Of a stretch of DNA of 64,000 nucleotides, positions 1 through 7,696 are shown one piece after another. Made by a program: the position numbers and the translations under genes. Under the pieces are notes generated by a model. That model searched no databases. It was not told where the DNA came from and saw nothing but the letters and a program-made list of their open reading frames with translations. The stretch lies in the NCBI GenBank assembly GCA_039192165.1, contig JBCCXD010000002.1, positions 62,001 to 126,000 on the forward strand, in the 5' to 3' direction. This DNA comes from Dinoroseobacter sp039192165 (GTDB lineage Bacteria > Pseudomonadota > Alphaproteobacteria > Rhodobacterales > Rhodobacteraceae). How positions within the stretch are numbered: position 1 is the stretch's first letter; the number at the start of each line of letters is the position of its first letter.

Positions 1-720
1 CAAGCTGTGCCAGCCGCCATAGTCAATAATCAGTGCAGCGCCGCCAAATTGCGCAATGCGCGATCCAATTTCCTCCATTATCGGGAGAGCCGGCGCGCAG
101 GTTTCAATCAAATCGCCTTCCGTGGTGTCTTGAAGGCGATCTTGCAGAGCTGCGATAGGTGCGGCTTGCGACAACCCGAATGACAACGCAAGCTCGGTTA
201 GTCCGATCATGCGCTCTGACCAACCGTCTGGCGCGCGCACAAATTGTCGAATGGGCAGAGCGTCAAAAAACTCATTTGCCACAAGAAAAAGTGGCGCTTG
301 CGGGAGGTCAGCCACTGTATCCAGCCAAATGGCATCGGGAACCTTTCGGGCCTGTTCCTGCCGAAGGCGTGGCGAGGCCTCGACCAGATGCGGGCGCCAC
401 GCAGTTCCACCCGGGAGCGTGCGTAAGACGCGGAGAACATCCTGCATCAGTGTTCCGCGGCCCGGGCCAATCTCGGCCAGTATTGCGGTTTTTGGCGCGC
501 CTTGTTCGATCCAGGCTTGCCCCAACGCCAGCCCAACCAATTCTCCGAACATCTGGCTGATCTCAGGCGCAGTTATAAAATCTCCGTCTGCGCCGAACGG
601 CGCTTTTGTTGTGTAGTAGCCGTGCAGTGGGTGCAGCAGACATTCCGCCATAAATTCAGCGATTGTGATCGGGCCCGTGGCCGCGATCCGGGCCACCAGT
701 ATTTCGGCAAGGGGAGTCAT
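1..720 (-). CDS. MidA/NDUFAF7-type SAM-dependent methyltransferase (3' end outside window)
   Basis: The reverse frame from the ATG at 720 stays open for 240 codons to the window edge, so the C-terminus is missing. A glycine-rich SAM-binding motif (LAEIGPGRGT) lies about residue 80, after an N-terminal block containing FMAECLLHPLHGYY, and ANEFFDALP follows about residue 130; together these are typical of the SAM-MT28/MidA family (DUF185). In mitochondria the family member NDUFAF7 methylates an arginine of a complex I subunit; the bacterial substrate is not established. The start overlaps the stop of the upstream lgt gene by 4 bases (ATGA), so the two are probably translationally coupled. Confidence 0.85.
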   Translation of the reverse strand, partial: MTPLAEILVARIAATGPITIAEFMAECLLHPLHGYYTTKAPFGADGDFITAPEISQMFGELVGLALGQAWIEQGAPKTAILAEIGPGRGTLMQDVLRVLRTLPGGTAWRPHLVEASPRLRQEQARKVPDAIWLDTVADLPQAPLFLVANEFFDALPIRQFVRAPDGWSERMIGLTELALSFGLSQAAPIAALQDRLQDTTEGDLIETCAPALPIMEEIGSRIAQFGGAALIIDYGGWHSL

Positions 721-1604
721 TCGGCCCTGGCACGTAGGATCATCCAGAGTCCGAGCGCTATCATTGGCAGACAAAGTAACTGGCCCATCGTGAGGCCCGG
801 TCCGCCTGCCCAGAACTGCAGCGCATAGCCGACGGGGTTTGTATCGGTCACAAACTGTGCGTCGGGCTGGCGTACGAGCTCCACAGCAAACCGGGCCAAC
901 CCGTATCCGCCAAGGAATACTCCGAAAACCAGGCCGCGCCGTTTCAAAGCGCCCCGCGCGACCAGCCAAACCAGAGCCAGGCCCAGCACCAGGCCCTCTA
1001 ACCCAGCTTCGTAGAGCTGGCTTGGGTGGCGCGCGCAGATTTCCCCGATGGGTTTCGCGCAGTCTTGCGCGGCGAAGCCGGGGAATATCACGCCCCAGGG
1101 TAAGTCTGTTGGTCGACCCCAGAGTTCGGCATTTATGAAGTTGGACAATCGCCCCAGAAAGAGCCCGGGCGGTGTTGCAACAGCCAAAGCATCTGCAACC
1201 GCAAGAGGTGGGATTTTTTCCGACCGGCAGAAGAGCGCTACTGCCAGCACAACGCCGGCGAGGCCGCCGTGAAAGGCCATACCACCGCGCCACAGGATCG
1301 GGATCTCCGCCGGGTTCTGCAAATAGTAGCCAGGTTGGTAAAAAATCACGTAGCCCAGACGGCCTCCGAGAATAATGCCAACGATGACCCAGGTCAAAAG
1401 TGCCTCAACCTGGCTAGGGGTCATCGGAGCACCCGAGGCGCCCCAAAGCGCGGGCCGCGTGACCAGCGCCACGGTGATCCGCCACCCGAGAAGCAAGCCG
1501 ACAATATACGACAACGCATACCAGCGTAGCGCCAGTGTGAAACCGCCAATTTCGACGCTAAAGAGCTCTGGTGAAACAGGCGGGAAAGGAATGGCAAGCA
1601 GCAT
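717..1604 (-). CDS. lgt: Prolipoprotein diacylglyceryl transferase
   Basis: A 295-residue polytopic inner membrane protein that transfers diacylglycerol from phosphatidylglycerol to the lipobox cysteine of prelipoproteins, the first step of lipoprotein maturation. Visible family motifs are GGRLGYVIFY, the HGG segment, GRLSNFINAELWGRP and the periplasmic RHPSQLYEA. The ATG at 1604 gives the usual N-terminus (MLLAIPFPPVSPE); the frame is open further upstream but that part reads as non-membrane sequence with no homology I recognise. It ends in a 4-base overlap with the MidA-like gene. At least two of its likely substrates (lipoproteins at 20443 and 22291) are encoded in this window. Confidence 0.95.
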   Translation of the reverse strand: MLLAIPFPPVSPELFSVEIGGFTLALRWYALSYIVGLLLGWRITVALVTRPALWGASGAPMTPSQVEALLTWVIVGIILGGRLGYVIFYQPGYYLQNPAEIPILWRGGMAFHGGLAGVVLAVALFCRSEKIPPLAVADALAVATPPGLFLGRLSNFINAELWGRPTDLPWGVIFPGFAAQDCAKPIGEICARHPSQLYEAGLEGLVLGLALVWLVARGALKRRGLVFGVFLGGYGLARFAVELVRQPDAQFVTDTNPVGYALQFWAGGPGLTMGQLLCLPMIALGLWMILRARAE

Positions 1605-1713
1605 GCGCAGTCTCCGGTTTGCCCGATGCCTCGACGCTTCGTCGCGGGAAGTCAACCTTGAGCTTTGAGCAGCCGAGCGCCATATATGACGAAATCTGAA
1701 ACGGAGCCGCACC

Positions 1714-1959
1714 ATGCAGACCCGCAACAAATTACTCGATGATGTCGGACAGCTGATGACCAACGCGATGGGCGTGGCCCAGGGCGCGCGAGAAGAGGCT
1801 GAAACAGCCATGAAGTCCATGATGGATCGCTGGCTTGCTGACCGCGATTTCGTCACACGCGAAGAGTTTGATGCCGTACGCGGCATGGCGCAAAAGGCGC
1901 GCGAGGAAAACGAAGCCCTCAAAGCGCGAATTGAAGCGCTCGAACAGGCTGCAAAGTAG
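1714..1959 (+). CDS. ubiK: Ubiquinone biosynthesis accessory factor UbiK (BMFP domain)
   Basis: This 81-residue protein matches the UbiK/YqiC BMFP family in size and layout: an N-terminal amphipathic segment (LLDDVGQLMTNAMG), a central DRDFVTREEFDAVR motif and a C-terminal coiled coil ending in ALKARIEALEQAAK. Family members trimerise, bind membranes and assist the aerobic ubiquinone hydroxylation complex. It lies divergently from lgt with about 110 bp between the starts, and a strong terminator follows directly, so it is probably transcribed alone. Confidence 0.9.
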   Translation: MQTRNKLLDDVGQLMTNAMGVAQGAREEAETAMKSMMDRWLADRDFVTREEFDAVRGMAQKAREENEALKARIEALEQAAK

Positions 1960-1990
1960 CGCCCGTTCCATCATTTGGGTAACAAAGTCT

Positions 1991-2023
1991 GCCCCGCTCT
2001 TTCGCGGGGCTAATTTTTTTTTG
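1991..2023 (+). terminator. Rho-independent terminator after ubiK
   Basis: A 7-bp perfect GC stem (GCCCCGC/GCGGGGC) around a TCTTTC-type loop is followed by a run of T residues. It begins 31 bases after the ubiK stop. Confidence 0.9.
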
Positions 2024-2158
2024 TGGATAATGCAGTCACTTGCCCAATCCGGCAAAATTTATGCTTTACAGCGAGTCCATTCCCCCACACCATATCTAGT
2101 AAGACGCGGGGGCGTCCGCTGCCGGGTCTTGTTAGGACACCCAGCCTGTTGTGGGGTA

Positions 2159-2197
2159 ATGCCCGCAGGAGGCCAAACCAAAAAACGGGGCCCGGGC
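2159..2197 (+). promoter_or_regulatory. Leader of the YbjN-like gene with displaced Shine-Dalgarno
   Basis: A strong AGGAGG lies at 2167-2172, but the ATG giving the family-typical N-terminus is at 2198, about 25 bases on. The arms GCCCG (2161-2165) and CGGGC (2193-2197) could pair and hold the Shine-Dalgarno in a loop next to the start. An in-frame ATG at 2159 would add 13 residues but lies upstream of AGGAGG. The regulatory role is inference. Confidence 0.25.
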
Positions 2198-2698
2198 ATG
2201 TCGCTTGTCGAGCAGTACGAGACAGAAGAACTCCATCCCATCGATATCGTCGAGGGTTTGGCAGAACACCACGATTGGGAATTCGACCGCATAGCGGACG
2301 ATCAGATCGCCATGGCGGTCGAAGGTCAGTGGCGGACCTATTCAGTTACACTCGCATGGTCCGGCTATGACGAGACACTCCGGCTCGTTGTTACCTTTGA
2401 AATGGACCCGCCGGAAGGGCGTAGTGCTGCGCTCCATGACGTTCTAAATTCCGCAAACGATATGTGCTGGACGGGCGCGTTCAGCCACTGGGCAGAGCAA
2501 AAACTGATGGTTTATCGCTACGGGCTTGTGCTCGCAGGCGGCGCCAGCGCTAGTCCTGAACAGATAAATCGTATGATGCGAAATGCGGTCATGAACTGCG
2601 AACGCTTCTACCCCGCCTTCCAGCTTGCGGTCTGGGGAGACCGTCCTGCTAAGGATGCCCTTCAGGTCGCCATTGCAGAGGCGTACGGCCGCGCCTAA
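2198..2698 (+). CDS. YbjN domain-containing protein
   Basis: A 166-residue protein of the YbjN (DUF1790-like) type, which resembles a type III secretion chaperone fold and has no established biochemical role. Visible features are the N-terminal MSLVEQYETEELHPIDIVE, the WRTYSVTLAW strand and a conserved C-terminal helical segment with the motif MRNAVMNCERFYPAFQ. The frame is open far upstream into ubiK, but that part is read from ubiK DNA in another frame, so the internal ATG is preferred. It precedes proC by 42 bp in the same direction. Confidence 0.8.
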   Translation: MSLVEQYETEELHPIDIVEGLAEHHDWEFDRIADDQIAMAVEGQWRTYSVTLAWSGYDETLRLVVTFEMDPPEGRSAALHDVLNSANDMCWTGAFSHWAEQKLMVYRYGLVLAGGASASPEQINRMMRNAVMNCERFYPAFQLAVWGDRPAKDALQVAIAEAYGRA

Positions 2699-2740
2699 TC
2701 TCGCCCCCCGAAGGTGGCGAGGCCGAACAGGGGGCGATCC

Positions 2741-3553
2741 ATGACACTTGATCCGGTCCGCAGCCGGGGACTTTTTTTGCTCGGCTGCGGGAAAATGGGG
2801 TCGGCCATGCTCAAAGGCTGGCTCGAGCAGGGGATCGACCCCACTATGGTCTGGGTGATGGAGCCTAATCCTTCAGACTGGCTGCGCAAGACAGGGGTCC
2901 ATATCAACGATGGACTCCCGGACAACCCCGCCATCGCCTTGCTCGCAGTAAAGCCGCAGAGTATGGGCGATGCCCTTGAGGCGGTTACATCCCTTGGAGG
3001 CGGTGAAACGCTCATCCTGTCTATCGCTGCAGGAACACCGATACGGTACTTTGAGCTGGCATTTGGCCCGGACACTCCGATCGTCCGCGCAATGCCAAAC
3101 ACGCCTGCTGCAATTGGTCAGGGTATTACAGCGATGACCGGAAACGCGGCCACTTCAGAAAACGATCTCGCGTTGGCCGAAGCCTTGCTGGCTGCGATTG
3201 GCCAGACGGTCCGGCTGGACGGCGAACATCAGATGGATGCGGTCACCGCCGTATCCGGCTCCGGCCCAGCCTATGTCTTTCACCTGATTGAGACACTTGC
3301 TGCGGCAGGTGTGTCTGAGGGACTGCCACCGGATCTTTCGCTTCATCTTGCCCGCGCCACAGTCGCAGGCGCGGGTGCGCTTGCAGAAAACGCGCAACAG
3401 GATCCGGCCCAGCTTCGGCTAAACGTGACCTCTCCTGGCGGTACGACCGCGGCCGCCCTTGGGGTGCTGATGGATGAAGACAACGGATTTCCTGGTCTTT
3501 TGCGGCGCGCCGTGAAGGCAGCCGCAGACCGGGGTCGGGAGCTTGCGGAGTAG
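2741..3553 (+). CDS. proC: Pyrroline-5-carboxylate reductase
   Basis: A 270-residue enzyme for the last step of proline synthesis, reducing pyrroline-5-carboxylate with NAD(P)H. The N-terminal Rossmann motif reads LLGCGKMGSAM, the middle contains VRAMPNTPAAIGQG, and the C-terminal dimerisation domain carries AVSGSGPAYVF and NVTSPGGTTAAAL, all diagnostic. A GTG at 2714 is in frame, but the ATG at 2741 gives the normal length. It is followed one base after its stop by csaA, suggesting a proC-csaA-dehydrogenase transcription unit. Confidence 0.95.
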   Translation: MTLDPVRSRGLFLLGCGKMGSAMLKGWLEQGIDPTMVWVMEPNPSDWLRKTGVHINDGLPDNPAIALLAVKPQSMGDALEAVTSLGGGETLILSIAAGTPIRYFELAFGPDTPIVRAMPNTPAAIGQGITAMTGNAATSENDLALAEALLAAIGQTVRLDGEHQMDAVTAVSGSGPAYVFHLIETLAAAGVSEGLPPDLSLHLARATVAGAGALAENAQQDPAQLRLNVTSPGGTTAAALGVLMDEDNGFPGLLRRAVKAAADRGRELAE

Positions 3554-3554
3554 A

Positions 3555-3896
3555 ATGGCAGAGACCATAGCATTCGATGATTTCCTCAAGGTCGATGTGC
3601 GCGTCGGACAGATTGTTCATGCCGAGCCGTACCCGGAGGCGCGCAAACCAGCCATTAAACTTCGCGTCGATTTCGGCCCGGAGATAGGCGAGAAGAAATC
3701 CTCGGCTCAAATCACTCGCCACTACACGCCCGAGGGTCTGATAGGGCGGCGGGTGGTGGCGGTGGTTAACTTCCCACCGCGCCAGATCGGCAATTTTATG
3801 TCCGAGGTGCTGGTTCTTGGCGTGCCGGATGACGACGGCGAGGTGGTTTTGCTGAAACCCGATCTCGATGTGCCGCTTGGCGGAAGGCTCTATTGA
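3555..3896 (+). CDS. csaA: tRNA-binding protein CsaA
   Basis: A 113-residue protein consisting of one OB-fold tRNA-binding domain (FLKVDVRVGQIVHAEPYPEA, ITRHYTPEGLIGRRVVAVVN, NFPPRQIGNFMSEVLVLG). CsaA homologues act as small homodimers related to the EMAP II/Trbp111 domain; chaperone-like activity has been reported in Bacillus. The start is the ATG at 3555, one base after the proC stop. Its stop overlaps the next start by one base (TGATG). Confidence 0.92.
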   Translation: MAETIAFDDFLKVDVRVGQIVHAEPYPEARKPAIKLRVDFGPEIGEKKSSAQITRHYTPEGLIGRRVVAVVNFPPRQIGNFMSEVLVLGVPDDDGEVVLLKPDLDVPLGGRLY

Positions 3897-4846
3897 TGAA
3901 ATTGCTGATCACCCGCCCGTTGCCCGACCCGGTCATGGCTGCTGCGCGCGCCAGGTTTGATGTGACCGCGCGGGCGGAAACAACACCGCTTAGCGATGCG
4001 GCACTGCGGATGGCCCTCAGCGAGTATGACCTGGTTTTGCCAACCCTTGGCGATTTGTTCTCAGCGCAGGTCTTTGCGGATGTTCTAAACCCGCGCGCCA
4101 GGTTACTTGCGAATTTCGGGGTTGGGTACAATCACATCGATGTCACGGCCGCCGCAGCAGCTGGCATTGCGGTGACCAATACGCCCGGTGCTGTCACCGA
4201 CGCGACAGCAGACACCGCGCTGACGCTGATCCTGATGACGGCGCGACGCGCAGGCGAAGGCGAGCGCATGGTTCGCGCGGGAACATGGGAAGGCTGGCAT
4301 CCGACACAGATGCTTGGACTTCATGTGTCGGGCAAAACGCTTGGTGTAATTGGCATGGGTCGTATCGGTCAGGCTATCGCGCACCGCTGCCATTATGGGT
4401 TTGGAATGGATGTGGTGTTTCAGAACCGGTCTCCGAAGACGCCAAGCCTGCCTGCCCGGCAGCTGGAAAGTATGGAGGCTGTTGCAGCGGCGGCTGATGT
4501 TCTGGTTGTTGCGGTTCCTGGCGGGGCCGATACGCACCATCTGATCGGCGCACCTGTATTCGCCGCGATGCAGCGGCATGCGATCTTCGTGAATATCGCA
4601 CGGGGTGACGTGGTGGATGAAGCCGCGCTTGTCGAAGCGCTGAGGGCAGGCGCATTCGCCGGGGCGGGCCTCGATGTCTACGAGTATGAGCCGAAAGTCC
4701 CAGACGCGCTGAAGGCGATGGAGAATGTCACGTTGCTTCCGCATTTAGGCACTGCGGCACTGGAAGTGCGAACCGCTATGGGATTGATGGCGGTCGACAA
4801 CCTTGTGGCATTCGCGGATGGGCGCACTTTGCCAAATTCGGTCTAG
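3896..4846 (+). CDS. D-2-hydroxyacid dehydrogenase (glyoxylate/hydroxypyruvate reductase type)
   Basis: A 316-residue NAD(P)-dependent oxidoreductase of the D-isomer-specific 2-hydroxyacid dehydrogenase family. The substrate-domain signature NFGVGYNHIDV, the Rossmann loop GMGRIGQAIA (about residue 150) and the catalytic Arg (NIARGDVVDE), Glu (GLDVYEYEP) and His (LPHLGTAALE) are all present. The closest general class is GyaR-like glyoxylate reductase; the substrate cannot be fixed from sequence. It shares one base with the csaA stop and closes the proC unit. Confidence 0.88.
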   Translation: MKLLITRPLPDPVMAAARARFDVTARAETTPLSDAALRMALSEYDLVLPTLGDLFSAQVFADVLNPRARLLANFGVGYNHIDVTAAAAAGIAVTNTPGAVTDATADTALTLILMTARRAGEGERMVRAGTWEGWHPTQMLGLHVSGKTLGVIGMGRIGQAIAHRCHYGFGMDVVFQNRSPKTPSLPARQLESMEAVAAAADVLVVAVPGGADTHHLIGAPVFAAMQRHAIFVNIARGDVVDEAALVEALRAGAFAGAGLDVYEYEPKVPDALKAMENVTLLPHLGTAALEVRTAMGLMAVDNLVAFADGRTLPNSV

Positions 4847-4909
4847 TCTCTGTGAGACTTGGGTGAATAAGACGTCCGAGGTCGAGCTCTCTCCAGCCGA
4901 GCAATTTGG

Positions 4910-5506
4910 TCAGCTTACGGATATCTCGCGGTCCCCGACAGCTTCTCGCCAGTGTTTGCGGCAAAGCGAGACATAGGTCTCGTTCCCGCCGATTTGGACC
5001 TGTTCGCCTTCCGTCAACACGCGCCCATCCGTGTCCTGCCGGACAACCATCGTTGCTTTCTTTCCACAGTGGCAGATCGTACGCACTTCGCGCATTTCGT
5101 CGGCCAGCGCCAACAGTGCGGCTGAGCCCGGGAAAAGCTTGCCAAGAAAATCGACGCGCAGCCCATAGCACATAATCGGCACGCCCAGATCGTCTACCGC
5201 CCGGGCCAGCTGCCAGACCTGAGTGTCTGTCAGAAACTGCGCTTCATCCACGAAAACACAGGCGGTTTCCGAGACACCCAAGTGCTGCTCGAGCAGCTCG
5301 AAAAGGTCGGTCCGCGCGTTGAAAATCGTTGCTGGCGCCGACAGCCCGATGCGTGATCCGATCTTACCGGCCCCGGCCCGGTCATCAAAAGATGCGATCA
5401 GCAGGAGTGTGTCCATGCCTCGCTCATTGTAGTTGTGCGAGGCTTGCAGCAGGGCCGTCGATTTGCCGGCGTTCATGGTAGAGTAGTGGAAATAGAGCTT
5501 GGCCAT
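4910..5506 (-). CDS. tdk: Thymidine kinase
   Basis: A 198-residue type II thymidine kinase for thymidine salvage. The P-loop is YSTMNAGKSTALLQ, the Walker B-like lid base FVDEAQFL lies about residue 90, the thymidine-recognition strand reads VPIMCYGLRVDFLGKLFPGS, and Cys pairs (ICHCGKKA and SLCRKHW) form the structural zinc site. The ATG at 5506 starts MAKLYFHYS; the frame continues upstream into the terminator hairpin, so a longer start is unlikely. A terminator on the same strand lies about 40 bases upstream of the start. Confidence 0.95.
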   Translation of the reverse strand: MAKLYFHYSTMNAGKSTALLQASHNYNERGMDTLLLIASFDDRAGAGKIGSRIGLSAPATIFNARTDLFELLEQHLGVSETACVFVDEAQFLTDTQVWQLARAVDDLGVPIMCYGLRVDFLGKLFPGSAALLALADEMREVRTICHCGKKATMVVRQDTDGRVLTEGEQVQIGGNETYVSLCRKHWREAVGDREISVS

Positions 5507-5547
5507 GCCCCCAGATGCCGCAGAACAGCCCCGGGGTTCAAGCGCGT

Positions 5548-5581
5548 AAAAAAGGGTCTGCCGCGCGACCGCAGCAGACCC
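5548..5581 (-). terminator. Intrinsic terminator upstream of tdk
   Basis: Read on the minus strand, GGGTCTGC and GCAGACCC form a perfect 8-bp stem followed by six T residues. No protein gene on this strand ends here. It therefore terminates either a small RNA or an attenuated tdk leader. Confidence 0.75.
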
Positions 5582-5725
5582 CAACCCAACCGTCGGGTCT
5601 GGCGGTGCCGACCCGTTACTCGCACACGCCCGACCGTACTCCAGGGTTCTGATGCCGGGCTAGTTCTTGTCGCAGATTGCCGGCCCGTGCTTAATGGGAA
5701 GGCTGGAAGTGATTTCCCCCTTTTT
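5548..5725 (-). ncRNA. Candidate structured small RNA or tdk leader
   Basis: The minus strand between the divergent gene at 5750 and the terminator at 5548-5581 has no coding potential I can support but folds well by eye. Besides the terminator, CGGGTC-GGC pairs with GCC-GACCCG at 5594-5615, and GCCGG pairs with CCGGC across 5654-5684. A standalone terminator preceded by hairpins and about 40 bases before tdk fits either a roughly 170-nt sRNA or a terminator/antiterminator leader. It lacks the hallmark loops of SRP RNA, tmRNA or RNase P; I could not confirm or exclude 6S RNA. The family is unknown. Confidence 0.35.
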
Positions 5726-5749
5726 GATACTTGAACAAAGGCTTGCAGA

Positions 5750-6205
5750 ATGAACAACAAAGCCGGGTATCTCCGCCGTCATACCGAAGCGCTGGTCAAA
5801 GCGCTGGGCATTGAGGCGGCGTGTGATGTGAGCGGGAAGTCCAAGGCGACGCTCGGGCGGTACTACTCAGATGCGCCGGAACACGCGGAGCGCTTCATGC
5901 CGATCGATACCGTCATGAAACTCGAGGCCGAGACCGTGTTTCCTCATGTTACGACGGCCTTGGCCGAACTGAACGGTCTGGTTCTGTCGCATGATCCCAA
6001 CCGGCGGAATGCACCGAGCGGCGCAGTAAATGACGATGTGATCGCGCTTTGCGAGCGATTTGCGATGCTCATGAGCGAGTACCACCAATCCATCGCCGAT
6101 GGCGCCATCTCAGCAAATGAAGCGCGCCGCATGCTCAGAGAGACGGCCGCGCTTCAAAATGTTCTTATGGACATGAAGCTCCGCTTGGAAGCCATGGGCG
6201 ACTGA
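5750..6205 (+). CDS. Conserved hypothetical protein, possible phage CII-like DNA-binding fold
   Basis: A 151-residue protein with an N-terminal segment resembling a lambda-type helix-turn-helix (HTEALVKALGIEAACDVSGKSKATLGRYYSD), in the manner of phage CII-like proteins, and a long helical C-terminal half (ISANEARRMLRETAALQNVL). No phage structural gene is nearby, so I read it as a chromosomal hypothetical that is probably DNA-binding. It is divergent from the candidate RNA/tdk and lies tail to tail with the next gene, 13 bp apart. The function is not known. Confidence 0.7.
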   Translation: MNNKAGYLRRHTEALVKALGIEAACDVSGKSKATLGRYYSDAPEHAERFMPIDTVMKLEAETVFPHVTTALAELNGLVLSHDPNRRNAPSGAVNDDVIALCERFAMLMSEYHQSIADGAISANEARRMLRETAALQNVLMDMKLRLEAMGD

Positions 6206-6218
6206 TGCCCGAAGAGGA

Positions 6219-6878
6219 TCAGGCCACCTGCGCCATCGGGCGCCGTGGTGAAATTGGCTTCTTTTCTTTGATCAGACCTGTTTCAAGCGCTTTGTCGACT
6301 TGAGCCACAACACTTGCGGGGCCGGTCCCAGCCTCGGGCGCGAGCATACGCAAACGGGCTTTGTCGCATGTGATCTGACGGATCGCTGCGTCGCGGGCCG
6401 CATGTTCGCCTTGGATGGCGCGACCGGGAAGATCTATCATAAGCGCAGGCGTGCCTTCAGCGTCTATCACTGCGAAGTCCACTGGCACCTGCGCCAGCGC
6501 TGCAAGCGCGTCTGGATCGGCTGCGCTCTGCTTTGCAGCCACCAGTGTGCCTAGCGATGCTCCAGCGAGGACCCGGTAGCCCTTTGTCTGACGGCGCTCC
6601 CATGCTGCAAGGCAACGCATTAGGCGCATTTCGTCTTCTGCCAGAACCGACGCTTTCTCAAATGACGTTTGTTCCAACGCATCCAGAAGCGCATCCGACG
6701 CAACCACCGGATTATCCGATTGAACCGCCGGCGCTGCGTTGGTTTTCCGGCGCATAAGGCGTAGACCTGAAACGGCAGCGAGGATGATCCCGATTGCCAG
6801 AAAAGCCAGAAGTGTGGAAGAGCCGCCCATCTGGAAAAGGACATCCCAAAAGGATGCGGAAATTGCAGTCTCAGACAT
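6219..6878 (-). CDS. Membrane-anchored hypothetical protein, DUF2726-like domain
   Basis: A 219-residue protein with one N-terminal membrane segment (about residues 12-38, including LLAFLAIGIILAAVSGLRL) followed by a cytoplasmic part. Residues about 115-200 (GYRVLAGASLGTLVAA, VDFAVIDAEGTPALMIDLPG, AIRQITCDKARLRMLAP) resemble the nuclease-like DUF2726 domain. The start is the ATG at 6878, preceded by AAGGAG 7 bases upstream; the frame runs on to 7004 without homology. DUF2726 is related in fold to restriction-type nucleases, but I do not see a convincing catalytic triad. Function unknown. Confidence 0.7.
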   Translation of the reverse strand: MSETAISASFWDVLFQMGGSSTLLAFLAIGIILAAVSGLRLMRRKTNAAPAVQSDNPVVASDALLDALEQTSFEKASVLAEDEMRLMRCLAAWERRQTKGYRVLAGASLGTLVAAKQSAADPDALAALAQVPVDFAVIDAEGTPALMIDLPGRAIQGEHAARDAAIRQITCDKARLRMLAPEAGTGPASVVAQVDKALETGLIKEKKPISPRRPMAQVA

Positions 6879-7031
6879 AAGCGTCTCCTTCTCGTCGAAC
6901 GCAGTCCAGCATTCTGCCGGAATATGCAGAAACTGTGGCAAAGGCTTGGAATCTCCGCGCCTTTGGCGACAATCCGAAAGAAACTGGCGCATTCGCCACA
7001 GCATGCTTTGCCTATTTTTGCTTGAGGTTCA

Positions 7032-7691
7032 GTGGTTTCAGCAAAGGTGTGGCAATGGAGCTACTCGTTGGGTTTGGCATCGTATGCCTTATTATTTGGA
7101 TTGCAGTGTCGGAGTCCCGGGGCTCCGAAAGACCCAAGCAAACCGGCCAGAATGCGCTCCGGCCCGGCGCAGCCCAAAGGCAACACCCGTCCTCCGGTGA
7201 AAGGCCCGAACACGGCAGGACCTTGGGATGGCACAGTGTCCAAGCCCGCTCTGCGAGCCAAATTTCAGCACCCGCAAATCCCGCCGGCGCCGCGCGGGAG
7301 CAGACTCTCCGGGCGGGTCTGGGTGATTGACGGCGACACTGTATGTATCGGGAAAACGAAAGTTCGTCTTGCTGGGATAGATGCCCCGGAAATCGATATG
7401 CCCTATGGTCAGAAGTCCAAATGGGCAATGGTCGAGATCTGCAAAGGGCACCGCATCACCGTGGTGATGCATGGAGAAACGTCTTATGATCGGCAGGTTG
7501 GAACCGCGTATCTTCCGGACGGTCGGGACATTGGCGCTGAGATCGTAAAACGCGGCCTCGCGCTCGACCTTGCCACCTTCTCAGGCGGCAAATATCGTAA
7601 ATACGAGCCAGACGGCGCGCGCAGCAAATTAGCATTTGGTCAGTTTGGTCACAGGTCGCTATATAAAAAAGACAGCGTCAGGCGCGGCTGA
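7032..7691 (+). CDS. Thermonuclease (SNase-like) family protein, N-terminus apparently frameshifted
   Basis: The C-terminal part from about residue 92 is a staphylococcal-nuclease-like OB-fold domain: VIDGDTVCIGKTKVRLAGIDAPEID, then EICKGHRI, YDRQVGTAYLPDGRDIGAEIVKRGLA. The conserved Asp pair and the Arg of VRLAGIDAPE are present. The open frame begins at a GTG with no ribosome site and has an odd N-terminus, whereas the other frame at 7055 has AAGGTG before an ATG and encodes a plausible membrane anchor (MELLVGFGIVCLIIWIAVSE). Joining the two needs a one-base shift at about 7105-7145. The gene may be a frameshifted pseudogene, or the sequence may carry an error; the nuclease domain itself is intact. 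Confidence 0.7.
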   Translation: MVSAKVWQWSYSLGLASYALLFGLQCRSPGAPKDPSKPARMRSGPAQPKGNTRPPVKGPNTAGPWDGTVSKPALRAKFQHPQIPPAPRGSRLSGRVWVIDGDTVCIGKTKVRLAGIDAPEIDMPYGQKSKWAMVEICKGHRITVVMHGETSYDRQVGTAYLPDGRDIGAEIVKRGLALDLATFSGGKYRKYEPDGARSKLAFGQFGHRSLYKKDSVRRG

Positions 7692-7696
7692 CGTTT

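Noticed and set aside
1835..2197. Longer N-terminus for the YbjN-like gene
   Set aside because: The extension is read from ubiK DNA in another frame and passes through the ubiK terminator.
5750..6205. Possible prophage, from the CII-like protein
   Set aside because: No integrase, capsid or other phage gene is near; one CII-like protein is not enough.
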